From Euplotes aediculatus (lineage: Eukaryota > Ciliophora > Spirotrichea > Euplotida > Euplotidae): a stretch of DNA of 49,754 bases. Positions within the stretch are counted from its first letter, which is position 1. Each line of letters begins with the position of its first letter. Of the stretch, positions 9,210 through 18,429 are shown one piece after another. A program made the translations under genes and the position numbers. The notes beneath the pieces are model-generated. The model was given only the letters and a program-made list of their open reading frames with translations, ran no database searches and had not been told where the DNA came from. Location: positions 1-49,754 of the forward strand of contig JAQGFW010029703.1 of assembly GCA_030463445.1 (NCBI GenBank). Reading direction: 5' to 3'.

Positions 9210-9230
9210 AATGAGTGAATTAGCGAATAG
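9210..9230. repeat. Partial GAATGAGTGAAT-family repeat
   Basis: AATGAGTGAATTAGCGAAT matches one arm of the dispersed repeats at 5465, 28794 and 29406, but no partner arm is present. It lies just downstream of the stop of the YfhO-like gene. Confidence 0.55.
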
Positions 9231-9231
9231 T

Positions 9232-11760
9232 TTACACATCGTTATTTTCAGATAATTCAACTTTATTTTCTTTGCGATTTCTCCAAAATGTAAAACCAAA
9301 TAGCAAGGCAAAAATCCCGAACGAAATCATCGAAATCGTACTACCTGTTTTAAAATACGGAGCTTCGTATCGGAGTTTTACGGTATGTTTTCCTTTGTCT
9401 AAAATGATTCCTGACATCCCGAAAGTTACCTTTTGAATCTCGGTAGGTTTACCATCAACTTCGGCTTTCCAACCAGCATCGAAAGGAATCGAGAGATAAA
9501 GCAATTTGGTTTTATCTAAATCAATTGTGCCGTCAAAGTGCGTATCCGAATGTGAGCTAATTGCCAAAGTATCAGCTTTACATTCGCTTACCAATTGAGC
9601 ATAACTTTCAATCGTAAGAGTTTGAACCGAATCTTTCACTTCTACAAAGTCTTTGAATTTGGCTTTATCTTTTTCGTTGATGATGAATCCTCGCATCGTC
9701 GAGAAGTCTTTCTGTACCATCGGAAAACGCTTGAATGTACTATCAATCAAATATTTATCATAAGTAAAACCCATTGGTAAATGGTTCTTTGTCCTGAAAA
9801 CCTTTACGTCTTGAATCGTTGTCAATGAATCAAATAACTGTGGTTGAAAAGGATTTTGCCCCTTAACCAAGTAATACTTTACAGTTGCCAGAGGTAGTAA
9901 TAATTGTCTTCCACGCACACCCGAAACCCATCGAGTACCAAATTCGTCATTACTCTGAATCGCATCTAAACCTTTGGCAAAAGCCACGTAGCTACGGTGA
10001 TTGAACGAATAGTAATTGGAGGTTGAATTATAACCCTGAACCATAGCATCATTCAAACTACTATGAATCGCTACTCCCGAAGAATACCCTTTTTCGGTTC
10101 GATAGAAAGATTTATCTGTTTTGTTAAGGTATTCGATTACTTCTTTGGTGTAGTCGTTGAAGCCAGTGCGGGTTTTATAATCATTCACCGACATGATTTC
10201 ACGCTTGTTGATAGTAGCATTATTGATATAAATCACCTCGATAATGGTTAGCCCTAAAAATGCCCAAAGTGCAACATTGCGTAGGTTATCAACACGTGTA
10301 GCAAATAAAATTAGGGTTTCGGCCAATAAAAACATCAACACCGAAGTACGAATGGGTTTCGCAATAAAATCGGTAAGTTTGATAGCTACGGCGTTGGGGT
10401 CGGTAGGTTGTAATGTAAAGTCGTAGAATAATAAAAACAATAGAAATGCAATAGTTGACCCCAAAACAATCAAATTGACTTTGAAACCGTTGATAATTGC
10501 TTCGATAACTTTAAGGCTTCCGAGCAGCAAGGCGATTGCCATAAAAGCGGCCATTACCCTGTAATAGTTACCTGTAAACAACCAAAAAGCGTATCGAAAA
10601 TACGGGAAAAGCATAATAAAAAAAACCAAACCAGCCACACTTCCATAAGCAATACGTTGACGGCGATTGCTCAAAACAAATAATTGAGGAATCAACAATA
10701 ATGCTCCTAAACCAATATAAAAGGCAGGGGCTTCCATATAGTTTTGCCAGAGACGATAGTTGCCAGCATTGCCCACAATGTCGTTACCAAACCATCTTAA
10801 AAAACTCGTGTAAAGTTCGTTTCCTTCGGCCATTTGTAAGATGGGTTGCGACGAAAGCGTGTCGGTATAGGCTACATCGCCCGAACCCCGTGGACTATTG
10901 AGCATGGTAGTAATATGAGCATAAACCATCAAAGCCCCCATACCGATTCCAAGTCCACCAAAACCGATTAGTTTTAAGGCTAACTTGCCGTTTTCGAGCC
11001 AATCGGTTAATTTATCTGCAACATAAAGACGCACCAAAAGGTAAATCAAGCTAAATTCAGCTACCAATACAAGATTAAAAGGCTGATTAATTGCCATTAA
11101 AAATGTGGAAATGGGCAGTAAATACCAGCTTCTATTTTGAATCAAATGCTCAATAGAAATCAGCATCAGCACCAAAAACAATGTCCAATCTGCCAAAAGT
11201 GGAGTCCAGCCAAAAGCAATGGCAAAGAAGCCCATAAAAGCAAAACAGATTGCCCCAAAAATGCTTGTGTAGTAGTTGTATTTGATTGTTCGGAGATACC
11301 AAAAGAACGCAATACCGTTAACTAACAACCTGATAAATTCAATAAAAATGGCATTTGTAGGAATATTCTGGCTATTGCCCAAAAAGAAAAAATAATAAAA
11401 CGGGCTGTTCATCAAAGGCAGCATATCTTGCCCCATGCCTTGTCTAAAAGACCAACTCCCTATTCCATTTTGCTGAAAATACTCGGTTGCCAATGCGTTA
11501 AATGGCAAAAAAGCATTGGTCATATCGCTACCAATATCTAAGAAAAGATTGGTTTTTTTGCCTAATAGAAAGTCTTTTAAAAGCCAAAATCCAGCAATTG
11601 ATAGCAAGCCAATTAGCAACCCCCAAGCGATTTTGGAGTTGAGCGAAATGGGTGTTGAAGGAACTGATTCTACTACTTTTTTTGTAGAATCTGCATGATT
11701 TGAAGAAGTATCTGCGTTTTTTTGGTTGGAATTTCCAACCACTCTATTCTTCTTTTTCAT
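9232..11760 (-). CDS. YfhO family membrane protein (putative GT-C glycosyltransferase)
   Basis: An 842-residue protein with a cytoplasmic Lys-rich N terminus, about 12-13 membrane segments up to residue 520, a large soluble domain with beta-rich C-terminal part, and one last membrane segment (about 810-830). The first external loop has DIGSDMTNAFLPFNALATEY followed by WSFRQGMGQDMLPLMNSPFYY, the pattern of the YfhO/GT-C family. YfhO proteins take a sugar from a polyprenyl carrier charged by a GtrB/CsbB-type enzyme and add it to a surface polymer. The GtrB-like domain of the fusion protein downstream is the obvious partner. The frame is open to 11805, but the Met at 11760, before KKKNRVVG, is the better start. 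Confidence 0.8.
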   Translation of the reverse strand: MKKKNRVVGNSNQKNADTSSNHADSTKKVVESVPSTPISLNSKIAWGLLIGLLSIAGFWLLKDFLLGKKTNLFLDIGSDMTNAFLPFNALATEYFQQNGIGSWSFRQGMGQDMLPLMNSPFYYFFFLGNSQNIPTNAIFIEFIRLLVNGIAFFWYLRTIKYNYYTSIFGAICFAFMGFFAIAFGWTPLLADWTLFLVLMLISIEHLIQNRSWYLLPISTFLMAINQPFNLVLVAEFSLIYLLVRLYVADKLTDWLENGKLALKLIGFGGLGIGMGALMVYAHITTMLNSPRGSGDVAYTDTLSSQPILQMAEGNELYTSFLRWFGNDIVGNAGNYRLWQNYMEAPAFYIGLGALLLIPQLFVLSNRRQRIAYGSVAGLVFFIMLFPYFRYAFWLFTGNYYRVMAAFMAIALLLGSLKVIEAIINGFKVNLIVLGSTIAFLLFLLFYDFTLQPTDPNAVAIKLTDFIAKPIRTSVLMFLLAETLILFATRVDNLRNVALWAFLGLTIIEVIYINNATINKREIMSVNDYKTRTGFNDYTKEVIEYLNKTDKSFYRTEKGYSSGVAIHSSLNDAMVQGYNSTSNYYSFNHRSYVAFAKGLDAIQSNDEFGTRWVSGVRGRQLLLPLATVKYYLVKGQNPFQPQLFDSLTTIQDVKVFRTKNHLPMGFTYDKYLIDSTFKRFPMVQKDFSTMRGFIINEKDKAKFKDFVEVKDSVQTLTIESYAQLVSECKADTLAISSHSDTHFDGTIDLDKTKLLYLSIPFDAGWKAEVDGKPTEIQKVTFGMSGIILDKGKHTVKLRYEAPYFKTGSTISMISFGIFALLFGFTFWRNRKENKVELSENNDV

Positions 11761-11874
11761 ATTAGGACTCGTAAGCACATCCCATTGCAACTGATTAATT
11801 ATCAAATTGCAAATAGAATTTATGGGTTTATAAGGTTATAATTATGAGATTGTCAATAACTATGCCAAAGCAAA

Positions 11875-13086
11875 TCACTCTACATAATCTAAGTCTTTGG
11901 TGAATGTCTCTTTGAGCGTCGAATTTGCCCAAAAAGCCGCTCCAAATGTAACAATACCAACGATAATAGCAGCTTTTATCAAATCGCCATCGAGCCATTT
12001 TGTAAGGACTTGATGGATAATCGTGATAGGGACAGCCGCTCCACGGGCAAAGTTCGGAATCGTCGTGGCTACTGTGGCTCTAAGGTTTGTTCCGAATTGC
12101 TCAGCCGACATCGTAATTAGTACAATCCAATATCCCGAAGCCGCCCCCATGATGGCACAAGTTACAAAAACGGCGGTGTTGGTTGCTCCCCACAAGTTAA
12201 GATACACAAAACACATGACCATACAGATACCCTGAAAGATAAAAATTGCCTTACGGCGGCTTTGTAGTTTTTGGCTTACAACTCCACTCAAAATATCTCC
12301 CAGTGCCAATCCTGCATAAACGTACATCACGGCTTGCCCTGCCGTAACTTTTCCTTGGATTCCGAGAGCTTTGGCTACTTCTGGTGCCATTTGCATCAGA
12401 ATCGTAACCATAAAGAAAATCGGGAAACCAATCAGCATACAAGCCAAATATCGCTTAAATCTATCTTTTTTCGTAAATAAACTAATGAAATCTCCACGCT
12501 CGGCGGTTTGCTCTTTGGCTTTTTTGAACATTTCGGATTCAAAAATTCCGATGCGAAGTAGGAGCAATAAAAGCCCCATTCCACCACCGAGATAATAAGC
12601 GTATCGCCAATAAAACGCATCGCCGACGAGTGCTGCCACGACTGCTCCCGACGCACCGACCATTGCCAAGATAGATGTTCCGTAGCCTCTGATTTCTTTG
12701 GGCATTGATTCGGCTACGATGGTTACACCAACGCCCAGCTCGCCCGCCAGACCGATTCCGGCTAAAAATCGAAAGACTCCGTATGTCCAGACATCATTGA
12801 CAAATCCGTTGGCGATATTTGCCAAAGAATATAACACAATTGACCCAAAAAGTACCGACAAACGACCTTTTTTATCGCCCAAAATGCCAAAAAGAACACC
12901 ACCAATGAGCATTCCCACCATCTGGATATTAAATAAGATGAGTCCTATATCGGTATTTTGCTGGCCAATAAGCCCCAATTCTTCTAAACTTGATTTTCTT
13001 AAAACAACGAAAAGAATTAAATCGTAAGCATCAACAAAATAGCCTAATGCAGCTACCAAGACTAACAAAACGGTAGATTTTTTCAT
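11875..13086 (-). CDS. MFS transporter
   Basis: This 403-residue protein has 12 predicted membrane segments. An Asp in the first helix (YFVDAYDL, about 21) and the loop 2-3 signature GILGDKKGRL (about 68-77) are typical of the major facilitator superfamily. The pattern recalls organic-acid or phosphate:H+ symporters, but the substrate is not readable. It stands alone on the left strand between the YfhO-like gene and a membrane protein gene. Confidence 0.8.
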   Translation of the reverse strand: MKKSTVLLVLVAALGYFVDAYDLILFVVLRKSSLEELGLIGQQNTDIGLILFNIQMVGMLIGGVLFGILGDKKGRLSVLFGSIVLYSLANIANGFVNDVWTYGVFRFLAGIGLAGELGVGVTIVAESMPKEIRGYGTSILAMVGASGAVVAALVGDAFYWRYAYYLGGGMGLLLLLLRIGIFESEMFKKAKEQTAERGDFISLFTKKDRFKRYLACMLIGFPIFFMVTILMQMAPEVAKALGIQGKVTAGQAVMYVYAGLALGDILSGVVSQKLQSRRKAIFIFQGICMVMCFVYLNLWGATNTAVFVTCAIMGAASGYWIVLITMSAEQFGTNLRATVATTIPNFARGAAVPITIIHQVLTKWLDGDLIKAAIIVGIVTFGAAFWANSTLKETFTKDLDYVE

Positions 13087-13145
13087 TAAAAGGGTTAGGG
13101 TTTAATCAATGAGTAAACAACTTTAAGGGTTTGCGATAGACTTAA

Positions 13146-14054
13146 TTATCCTTTGGCTTTTAAATCATAATACTGAAACGCCAATCCTACGTAATAGATT
13201 ACACCTACGAGGCTACTCAAAATATATGTTATTGAGCTTATTATCAATGTTTTAGATTCATCAACCGTATCGGGCGAAATCACCGAAGCTCCGCTCATAA
13301 TACTCAGTGGTATGGAGATTATAGTAGAAATAACACTCTGAATGATGATTAACACAACCAAAAATCCAAAAGTCATCCACCATTCGCCTTTTATAAGATT
13401 ATAACTTGTTCGGATTGCCTCGATAGGGTTTGTTTTTTCACGAGATGCCACAAAAGGAGACAGCGAAATATAGATACCAACCCCGATGAATAATAAGAGT
13501 AAAAGCATGATTATCCCGAAAACTATCATCATAATACTCAACATCCGAAGCCCCGAAGCTCCATCTGCACCGCCTTTGATACCGCTCATGATTGGTGCTA
13601 AGCCAAGAACAAGAGCAATCATAATTACTGCAAAAAGAAGCATGATTGAGATATAAGTTATCAAAACTCTGGGTAGATTGGCAAATGTACGATTGATAAC
13701 CTCCGATACCGAAATATCGTTTGATTGGCGTTCTTCGTAAATCTCGACAAAGGCAAATATGGCAGTCATCAACACTACGCTCAAAAATTGCGACAATATG
13801 AGCATCGCAAGCGTTGTATTATCGAATAATTGTGCGAATAATTCAAACGGATTGGCGTTTGAAGGGTCTTCTTGGGCATCTTGAACCAGTTGATTGACCA
13901 TTAATTGATATTTTGACATAAAATACCCAAGCGTAACTCCAAGTGGAATCGCAAAAATGAGGGAAGATAACATCAAAGACTTGAAATTTTCTCTGACAAA
14001 ATCAACCGTTGCCCTGATTTTATCTCCTAAGTCTCGGCGTTGAAGTAATTGCAT
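13146..14054 (-). CDS. Polytopic membrane protein of unknown function
   Basis: A 302-residue protein with about six long hydrophobic segments (for example near 31-50, 82-105, 130-155, 180-205 and 235-260) and soluble loops rich in Asn and Glu. The layout resembles the membrane domain found in some glycerophosphodiester phosphodiesterases and DUF975-like proteins, but no catalytic motif is visible. The open frame extends to 14123; I prefer the Met at 14054 because the extra 23 residues are poorly protein-like and MQLLQRRDLGDKIR is a typical N terminus here. It is divergent from the lipoprotein gene at 14262. Confidence 0.6.
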   Translation of the reverse strand: MQLLQRRDLGDKIRATVDFVRENFKSLMLSSLIFAIPLGVTLGYFMSKYQLMVNQLVQDAQEDPSNANPFELFAQLFDNTTLAMLILSQFLSVVLMTAIFAFVEIYEERQSNDISVSEVINRTFANLPRVLITYISIMLLFAVIMIALVLGLAPIMSGIKGGADGASGLRMLSIMMIVFGIIMLLLLLFIGVGIYISLSPFVASREKTNPIEAIRTSYNLIKGEWWMTFGFLVVLIIIQSVISTIISIPLSIMSGASVISPDTVDESKTLIISSITYILSSLVGVIYYVGLAFQYYDLKAKG

Positions 14055-14261
14055 ATAATAAATAATTTGGGTTTGTAGGATTATAAAGTTTTTGATTTGC
14101 AATAATTGAGATAATTTTGCCAATTATCAAGCAAAACCACAGATTTGGATAATAAATTTGATAAAAGGTGTTGCGGTTAATGATTTGTTAATCATTCAAG
14201 AGCATTAAATAATTCTGGATAATATTTCTTTATATTGTTATCAATAAAAACAGTTTACCCC

Positions 14262-15410
14262 ATGAAAAACCTACCTAAACTTTTGGTTGTTGGTATTTTA
14301 GCCTTAACAACATTTTCCTGCTCAAAGTCAGGCACAAAAGCCCTCGAACAAGGCAATTATTACGAAGCTGTCATTCAGGCAACCGAAAAACTCAAAAAAG
14401 ATAGCGACAATAGCAAATCTTCGGAGGTGCTACCCGAAGCCTACCGAATGGCGAGTAGAGAACTCATGCGAGATATTGACAAAGCAAAAATGAGCAACCA
14501 ACAGTTTCGTTGGGAGCGTGTTTTAGAGTATTACAACAAGCTCAACCGCATGCACGATGCCATCGAACGCTGTACGGCTTGCCGCCGTTTGGTGAGTTCG
14601 CAACCTTACTTTAAAGAAACCGAAGAAGCACGAGAAAACGCCGCCACCGAACGCTATGCCTTGGGAATTGACCTACTCAAACGAAAAACCCGTGAAGCTG
14701 GACGTGAAGCGTACAATAGTTTTGAAGAACTCTATAAATTTGCTCCAAACTACCGTGATGTCCGCAACCGAATGGAGGAAGCCCTAAATATGGGTTCTTT
14801 GCACGTTGTGGTTGAGCAACCAAAAGTAAACTCACGTTTGTATCAATACAGCAATGAGTTTTTTCAGAGTAAAATTGATGAGTTTTTGAATACGAATCGC
14901 CGGATGAATAAGTTTATCAGATTTTACAGCCCCAATGAGGCAAAAAGTATAAAACTCTCGCCCGACCAAGTAGTTCGCCTCGAATTCATTGATTTTATTG
15001 TGGGTGAGACCCTGATAAATTCGGATAAATCAACCGTAACCAGCAAAGACAGCGTAAAAGTTGGCGAAGCCACTGTAGATGGCAAAAAAGTGCCTGTTTA
15101 TGGCAAGGTCAATGCCGAGATTACTCGCTACCGCAAACAAGTGCGTTCACGAGGAATAATGCTTCTTGAAATCGTTGATTATCAAGCAAATAAAACACTT
15201 AAAAGAGAAGAAGTAAACGGAGAATATAATTGGGGAATCGAATGGGCGAAATACAATGGCGACGAACGTGCCTTGACCAGTGCCGATAAAACGCTTTGTG
15301 GTCGTCGTGAAGAATTACCACCGCCGCCACAGCAGATGTTTATCGAGTTCTGCAAGCCAATCTACGACCAAATAACTTCAAAAGTCAAGTCTTTTTATGA
15401 TAAATATTAA
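14262..15410 (+). CDS. TPR-like lipoprotein, function unknown
   Basis: A 382-residue protein with a lipoprotein signal peptide (MKNLPKLLVVG...) and lipobox LTTFSC, the Cys being about residue 20. The N-terminal half is helical and repeat-like, with ALEQGNYYEAVIQATEKL and similar segments recalling TPR units. A CTAC motif is near 106-109. The C-terminal half is beta-rich, then proline-rich (PPPPQQ). It should be anchored in the outer or inner membrane facing the periplasm. An earlier in-frame start at 14235 would place nine residues before the signal peptide and is less likely. Function unknown. Confidence 0.7.
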   Translation: MKNLPKLLVVGILALTTFSCSKSGTKALEQGNYYEAVIQATEKLKKDSDNSKSSEVLPEAYRMASRELMRDIDKAKMSNQQFRWERVLEYYNKLNRMHDAIERCTACRRLVSSQPYFKETEEARENAATERYALGIDLLKRKTREAGREAYNSFEELYKFAPNYRDVRNRMEEALNMGSLHVVVEQPKVNSRLYQYSNEFFQSKIDEFLNTNRRMNKFIRFYSPNEAKSIKLSPDQVVRLEFIDFIVGETLINSDKSTVTSKDSVKVGEATVDGKKVPVYGKVNAEITRYRKQVRSRGIMLLEIVDYQANKTLKREEVNGEYNWGIEWAKYNGDERALTSADKTLCGRREELPPPPQQMFIEFCKPIYDQITSKVKSFYDKY

Positions 15411-15470
15411 TTGAATTTATCGAGTAATAAGAATTCGTAGAAATAGCATAATTTGAAGGATTAAAGTACG

Positions 15471-15516
15471 TGTGGCACATCTGGTAAGTTTTTGAGTCTG
15501 AATTAGATGTGCTACA
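15471..15516 (+). terminator. Inverted repeat between the lipoprotein gene and gntP
   Basis: TGTGGCACATCT and AGATGTGCTACA pair over 12 bp (one G-U in RNA) around a 22-base loop, between two convergent genes. No strong T-run follows, so it may be a bidirectional terminator or a repeat remnant. Confidence 0.4.
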
Positions 15517-15603
15517 CTTGCTTGAGTGCTGTATAACTAATTACTAAAAAGATTCGGTACAGTACACAAGATTGATTATACTAACATATTTTTTATTTAC
15601 ATC

Positions 15604-17049
15604 CTATGCCATCGGAAAAAGCCATGCAGCTATCATTGTAAGAATCACACCTGTTAGTCCCATCAAACTTTGCATGGGAGCAATCGTTTTAAGGGCTTCT
15701 TGCTCGGTTAGGTTTGAGGTCTTACACATTATCCAAAAGCCGGCGTCATTCATCCACGGGATGAGCTTTGCACCACTTCCAATCGCCAAACATAAATATA
15801 CTGGATGAAAACCCAAATTAGCGTTTTGTGCCATACCCGCCAAAATCCCAGAAGCGGTTATCAAAGCTACAGTTGCCGAGCCTTGTGCAGTGCGTACAAC
15901 CATCGTGATAAAAAAAGCCAATGGTATCAAAGCCATTTGGTAATCTTTTGTTAGGTCAGCAATACGGCTACTGATTCCTGTTTGTTGTAACATACCACCA
16001 AATGCACCACCTGCGGCAGTAATCAAGATTATTCCGCCGCCACTCATCAAAGCGGTTTGAGTAAAGGCAGTAAGTTTATCTTTTGTTGTCTTTTTCTGAT
16101 TAGCTAAAACGATTAGAGCGAATATTGCCCCCATTAATAGTGCAATATTTTTATCTCCAAAGAATAAAATTAGGTCTAAAACTTTATTAATGATTTCAGA
16201 ATTAGTCAACGGAGCATCGGATTTATGAAAAGCCTCAAAACCTGAACGAATACAAATAGTTAGCAATGGAAACACCGCAGGAAGCAAAGCCCAGCCTAAT
16301 GATGGCAGTTCGCTATCGTTTTTTTGGGCAATAGCCTTGATGTCTTCTAAACGAGCATCGGGAGAATCACGCAGAGGAATATCGAATTTTTTATTCAGAA
16401 ATACAGCTATAAAATAGCCAACTGTTATTGTGCAGAGACCGAGCAATGCTCCACAAACCATCATTAGTCCAATCGGGACATTCATTGCTCCTACCAAAAA
16501 CAATGGACCTGGCGATGGCGGTACATAAGAGTTTGCCATTACAGCCCCCGCAATAACCGAAAGTGCCAAAAGCAAATAATTCTTTTTCAGACGCATTCCC
16601 ATTGCTTTTGCCAATGGCATCATCAAAAAAATAACTGTATCAACAAAAACAGGAATTGTCAAGAAAAAACTACTTAATATAAAACCAATCGGGGCATTTT
16701 TTTCGCCCGTAACCTTGAGCATCGAGCGGATAATTCTTTCGGCTGCACCACTATCGAGCATTGCCTTACCTATAATAGCTGCCATTGCTATCAGAATTCC
16801 GATTTTTGCACAGGTATTCCCAAATTCGGTTGCTATACGCTCGCCAATACTTTTATGAGCTAATTTTAGAGCTGCTATTTCTGAGCCTCCTTTGGCAATA
16901 AAAAACTGCTCTACAGAGGTTTCTGGGGTTAATAAAGCAACAACAATAGCAGCCAGAAGTAATGATATAACAGGATGAAGTTTAAACTTAATGATGCCAC
17001 CAACAACGATAGCCATTCCAATAAGCATTATAAGTATAGGGTCTGTCAT
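15604..17049 (-). CDS. gntP: Gluconate:H+ symporter family permease (GntP-like)
   Basis: A 481-residue protein with 12 or more hydrophobic segments. The start MTDPILIMLIGMAIVVGGI, the loop SYVPPSPGPLFLVGAMN (near 180) and GGAFGGMLQQTGI (near 350) are typical of the GntP family, which imports gluconate or related sugar acids with protons. No gluconate kinase is next to it. The altronate dehydratase-like gene 11 kb away could serve a related sugar-acid pathway, but that link is only inferred. Confidence 0.88.
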   Translation of the reverse strand: MTDPILIMLIGMAIVVGGIIKFKLHPVISLLLAAIVVALLTPETSVEQFFIAKGGSEIAALKLAHKSIGERIATEFGNTCAKIGILIAMAAIIGKAMLDSGAAERIIRSMLKVTGEKNAPIGFILSSFFLTIPVFVDTVIFLMMPLAKAMGMRLKKNYLLLALSVIAGAVMANSYVPPSPGPLFLVGAMNVPIGLMMVCGALLGLCTITVGYFIAVFLNKKFDIPLRDSPDARLEDIKAIAQKNDSELPSLGWALLPAVFPLLTICIRSGFEAFHKSDAPLTNSEIINKVLDLILFFGDKNIALLMGAIFALIVLANQKKTTKDKLTAFTQTALMSGGGIILITAAGGAFGGMLQQTGISSRIADLTKDYQMALIPLAFFITMVVRTAQGSATVALITASGILAGMAQNANLGFHPVYLCLAIGSGAKLIPWMNDAGFWIMCKTSNLTEQEALKTIAPMQSLMGLTGVILTMIAAWLFPMA

Positions 17050-17228
17050 AGAAAATCGTAGGTATTAAATTCTTGACAAATGTATATAAACTAATTCCTA
17101 TTTTGTGTTAATATAATGCTAAAATATAATACTTTTTGGACTTTTAGTGACGATACCCTTTGATAAAAATAGTATAGAAATGTTTTTAGAACCATTTATT
17201 ACAGATAATGCGTCCATTTGTTTTGATA

Positions 17229-17807
17229 TTATTCATCGGCCATTACATGCCCCCAGTTTTCGCCTGAGCGTATTCGATTGAGTTGAGTATGGGTGATACC
17301 GAACTGTTTAGCAATCATTTTGAGGCGATTATTCTCATTCCTGAGCATTTTTTTGATGAGTTTTACCTTAGTTTCGGTCAATTTATAATTTTTTGTACGT
17401 TTAGGAATCGGCTTATTTTTCACCGCAGGGTTTTCACGATTATGCTCCACCATCTCTTCTTTTGTAACCCATTTTAGATTCTCAAAGTGGTTATTCACCT
17501 TATCGTAATCTAAATGAATAACAAAGCGGTGGTCTTGGCTTTCTCTTTTTATGTAATTCTCGGCAACCAATTTATGAACATACCTATTAAATGATTTACC
17601 CTTCGGTAAACGCACATTGAGCGAGCGATAGCCCTGAATTACCGAACCTTTAATGATAGTCCCTTTCTCGGAGTTTTGTAAACTACGTAGTCTTCCAAAA
17701 TTAGAAATCTCATAGTGTGGAGGGTTTTCAATGCCCTCAACTTCTATGATAATCGGCATCCATTTTTCTGCCCAAAGGATACCCTTTTCGTTACTCATTC
17801 CGCTCAT
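17229..17807 (-). CDS. NUMOD4/HNH endonuclease with C-terminal helix-turn-helix
   Basis: This 192-residue protein starts with a NUMOD4-like segment (WMPIIIEVEGIENPPHYEIS, FGRLRSL). An HNH region follows with VHKLVAENYI at about 96-105 and VIHLDYDKVNNHFENLKWVT at about 119-138, then a C-terminal helix-turn-helix (KMIAKQFGITHTQLNRIRSG). Such proteins are free-standing homing-type or phage-type nucleases. The usual NHxDG is here HLDYDK: the first His and Asn/His positions are kept but the Gly is not, so activity is uncertain. It stands alone, with no phage genes or intron visible around it. Start could also be the Met at 17798. Confidence 0.75.
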   Translation of the reverse strand: MSGMSNEKGILWAEKWMPIIIEVEGIENPPHYEISNFGRLRSLQNSEKGTIIKGSVIQGYRSLNVRLPKGKSFNRYVHKLVAENYIKRESQDHRFVIHLDYDKVNNHFENLKWVTKEEMVEHNRENPAVKNKPIPKRTKNYKLTETKVKLIKKMLRNENNRLKMIAKQFGITHTQLNRIRSGENWGHVMADE

Positions 17808-18059
17808 ATATGATGCTTTTAAATTACATTTTTGTTTGAACTACATATTAACAGTTTGTTTTGAAAAATGTTTTAAATTGTTTAGATTATTGAAAGTCAA
17901 TCATTTATATAATAAAGAACAATATTTGTACTTTTTGGATAAACATTTTGTTCAAATAAAACTAAACAAACTCAATAGTAAAAATATTAGATTTACCATT
18001 CGGAACAAAACAGATTTATACTTATGTTGTAACTTCAAAACTTTGGTATATTCTGACAA

Positions 18060-18425
18060 ATGAAAAACCTAAAAACGCTTATTATTGGAGCCTCGACCGA
18101 TGCCTCACGTTACTCATTTATTGCTGCCAATCGGTTAGTAAAATACGGGCATCCAATTGAACTCATTGGTAGAAGTGAAGGCGAGATTGCAGGATATTCT
18201 ATAAATACCATAAAACCAAAGTTTGAAGACATTGATACCATAACGTTGTATGTAAACCCTCAGAATCAAACCGAATACTACGATTATATCATTGATTTAA
18301 AACCAAGGAGAGTTATATTTAATCCAGGAACTGAAAATCCGATATTTGAACAAAAATTATCCGAGAATGGTATCGAACCTATCGAAGCCTGTACGCTCGT
18401 AATGCTATCAATAGGAAATTATTAA
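18060..18425 (+). CDS. CoA-binding domain protein (YccU-like)
   Basis: This 121-residue single-domain protein has a Rossmann-like CoA_binding_2 fold. The nucleotide loop VIIGASTDASRYS-like motif is at about 8-18, the middle strand DIDTITLYVN near 58-67, and FNPGTENPIFEQKLSENGIEPIEACTLVML near the end, as in YccU homologues. These small proteins bind CoA, but their role is not known. The next gene (AraC regulator) begins 4 bases after the stop, so the two are probably co-transcribed. Confidence 0.8.
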   Translation: MKNLKTLIIGASTDASRYSFIAANRLVKYGHPIELIGRSEGEIAGYSINTIKPKFEDIDTITLYVNPQNQTEYYDYIIDLKPRRVIFNPGTENPIFEQKLSENGIEPIEACTLVMLSIGNY

Positions 18426-18429
18426 GCCT

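Noticed and set aside
12371-13027. Several open frames on both strands across the MFS gene, one of 109 codons
   Set aside because: They are antisense or off-frame shadows of the transporter gene, with low-complexity Pro/Ser/Lys-rich translations.
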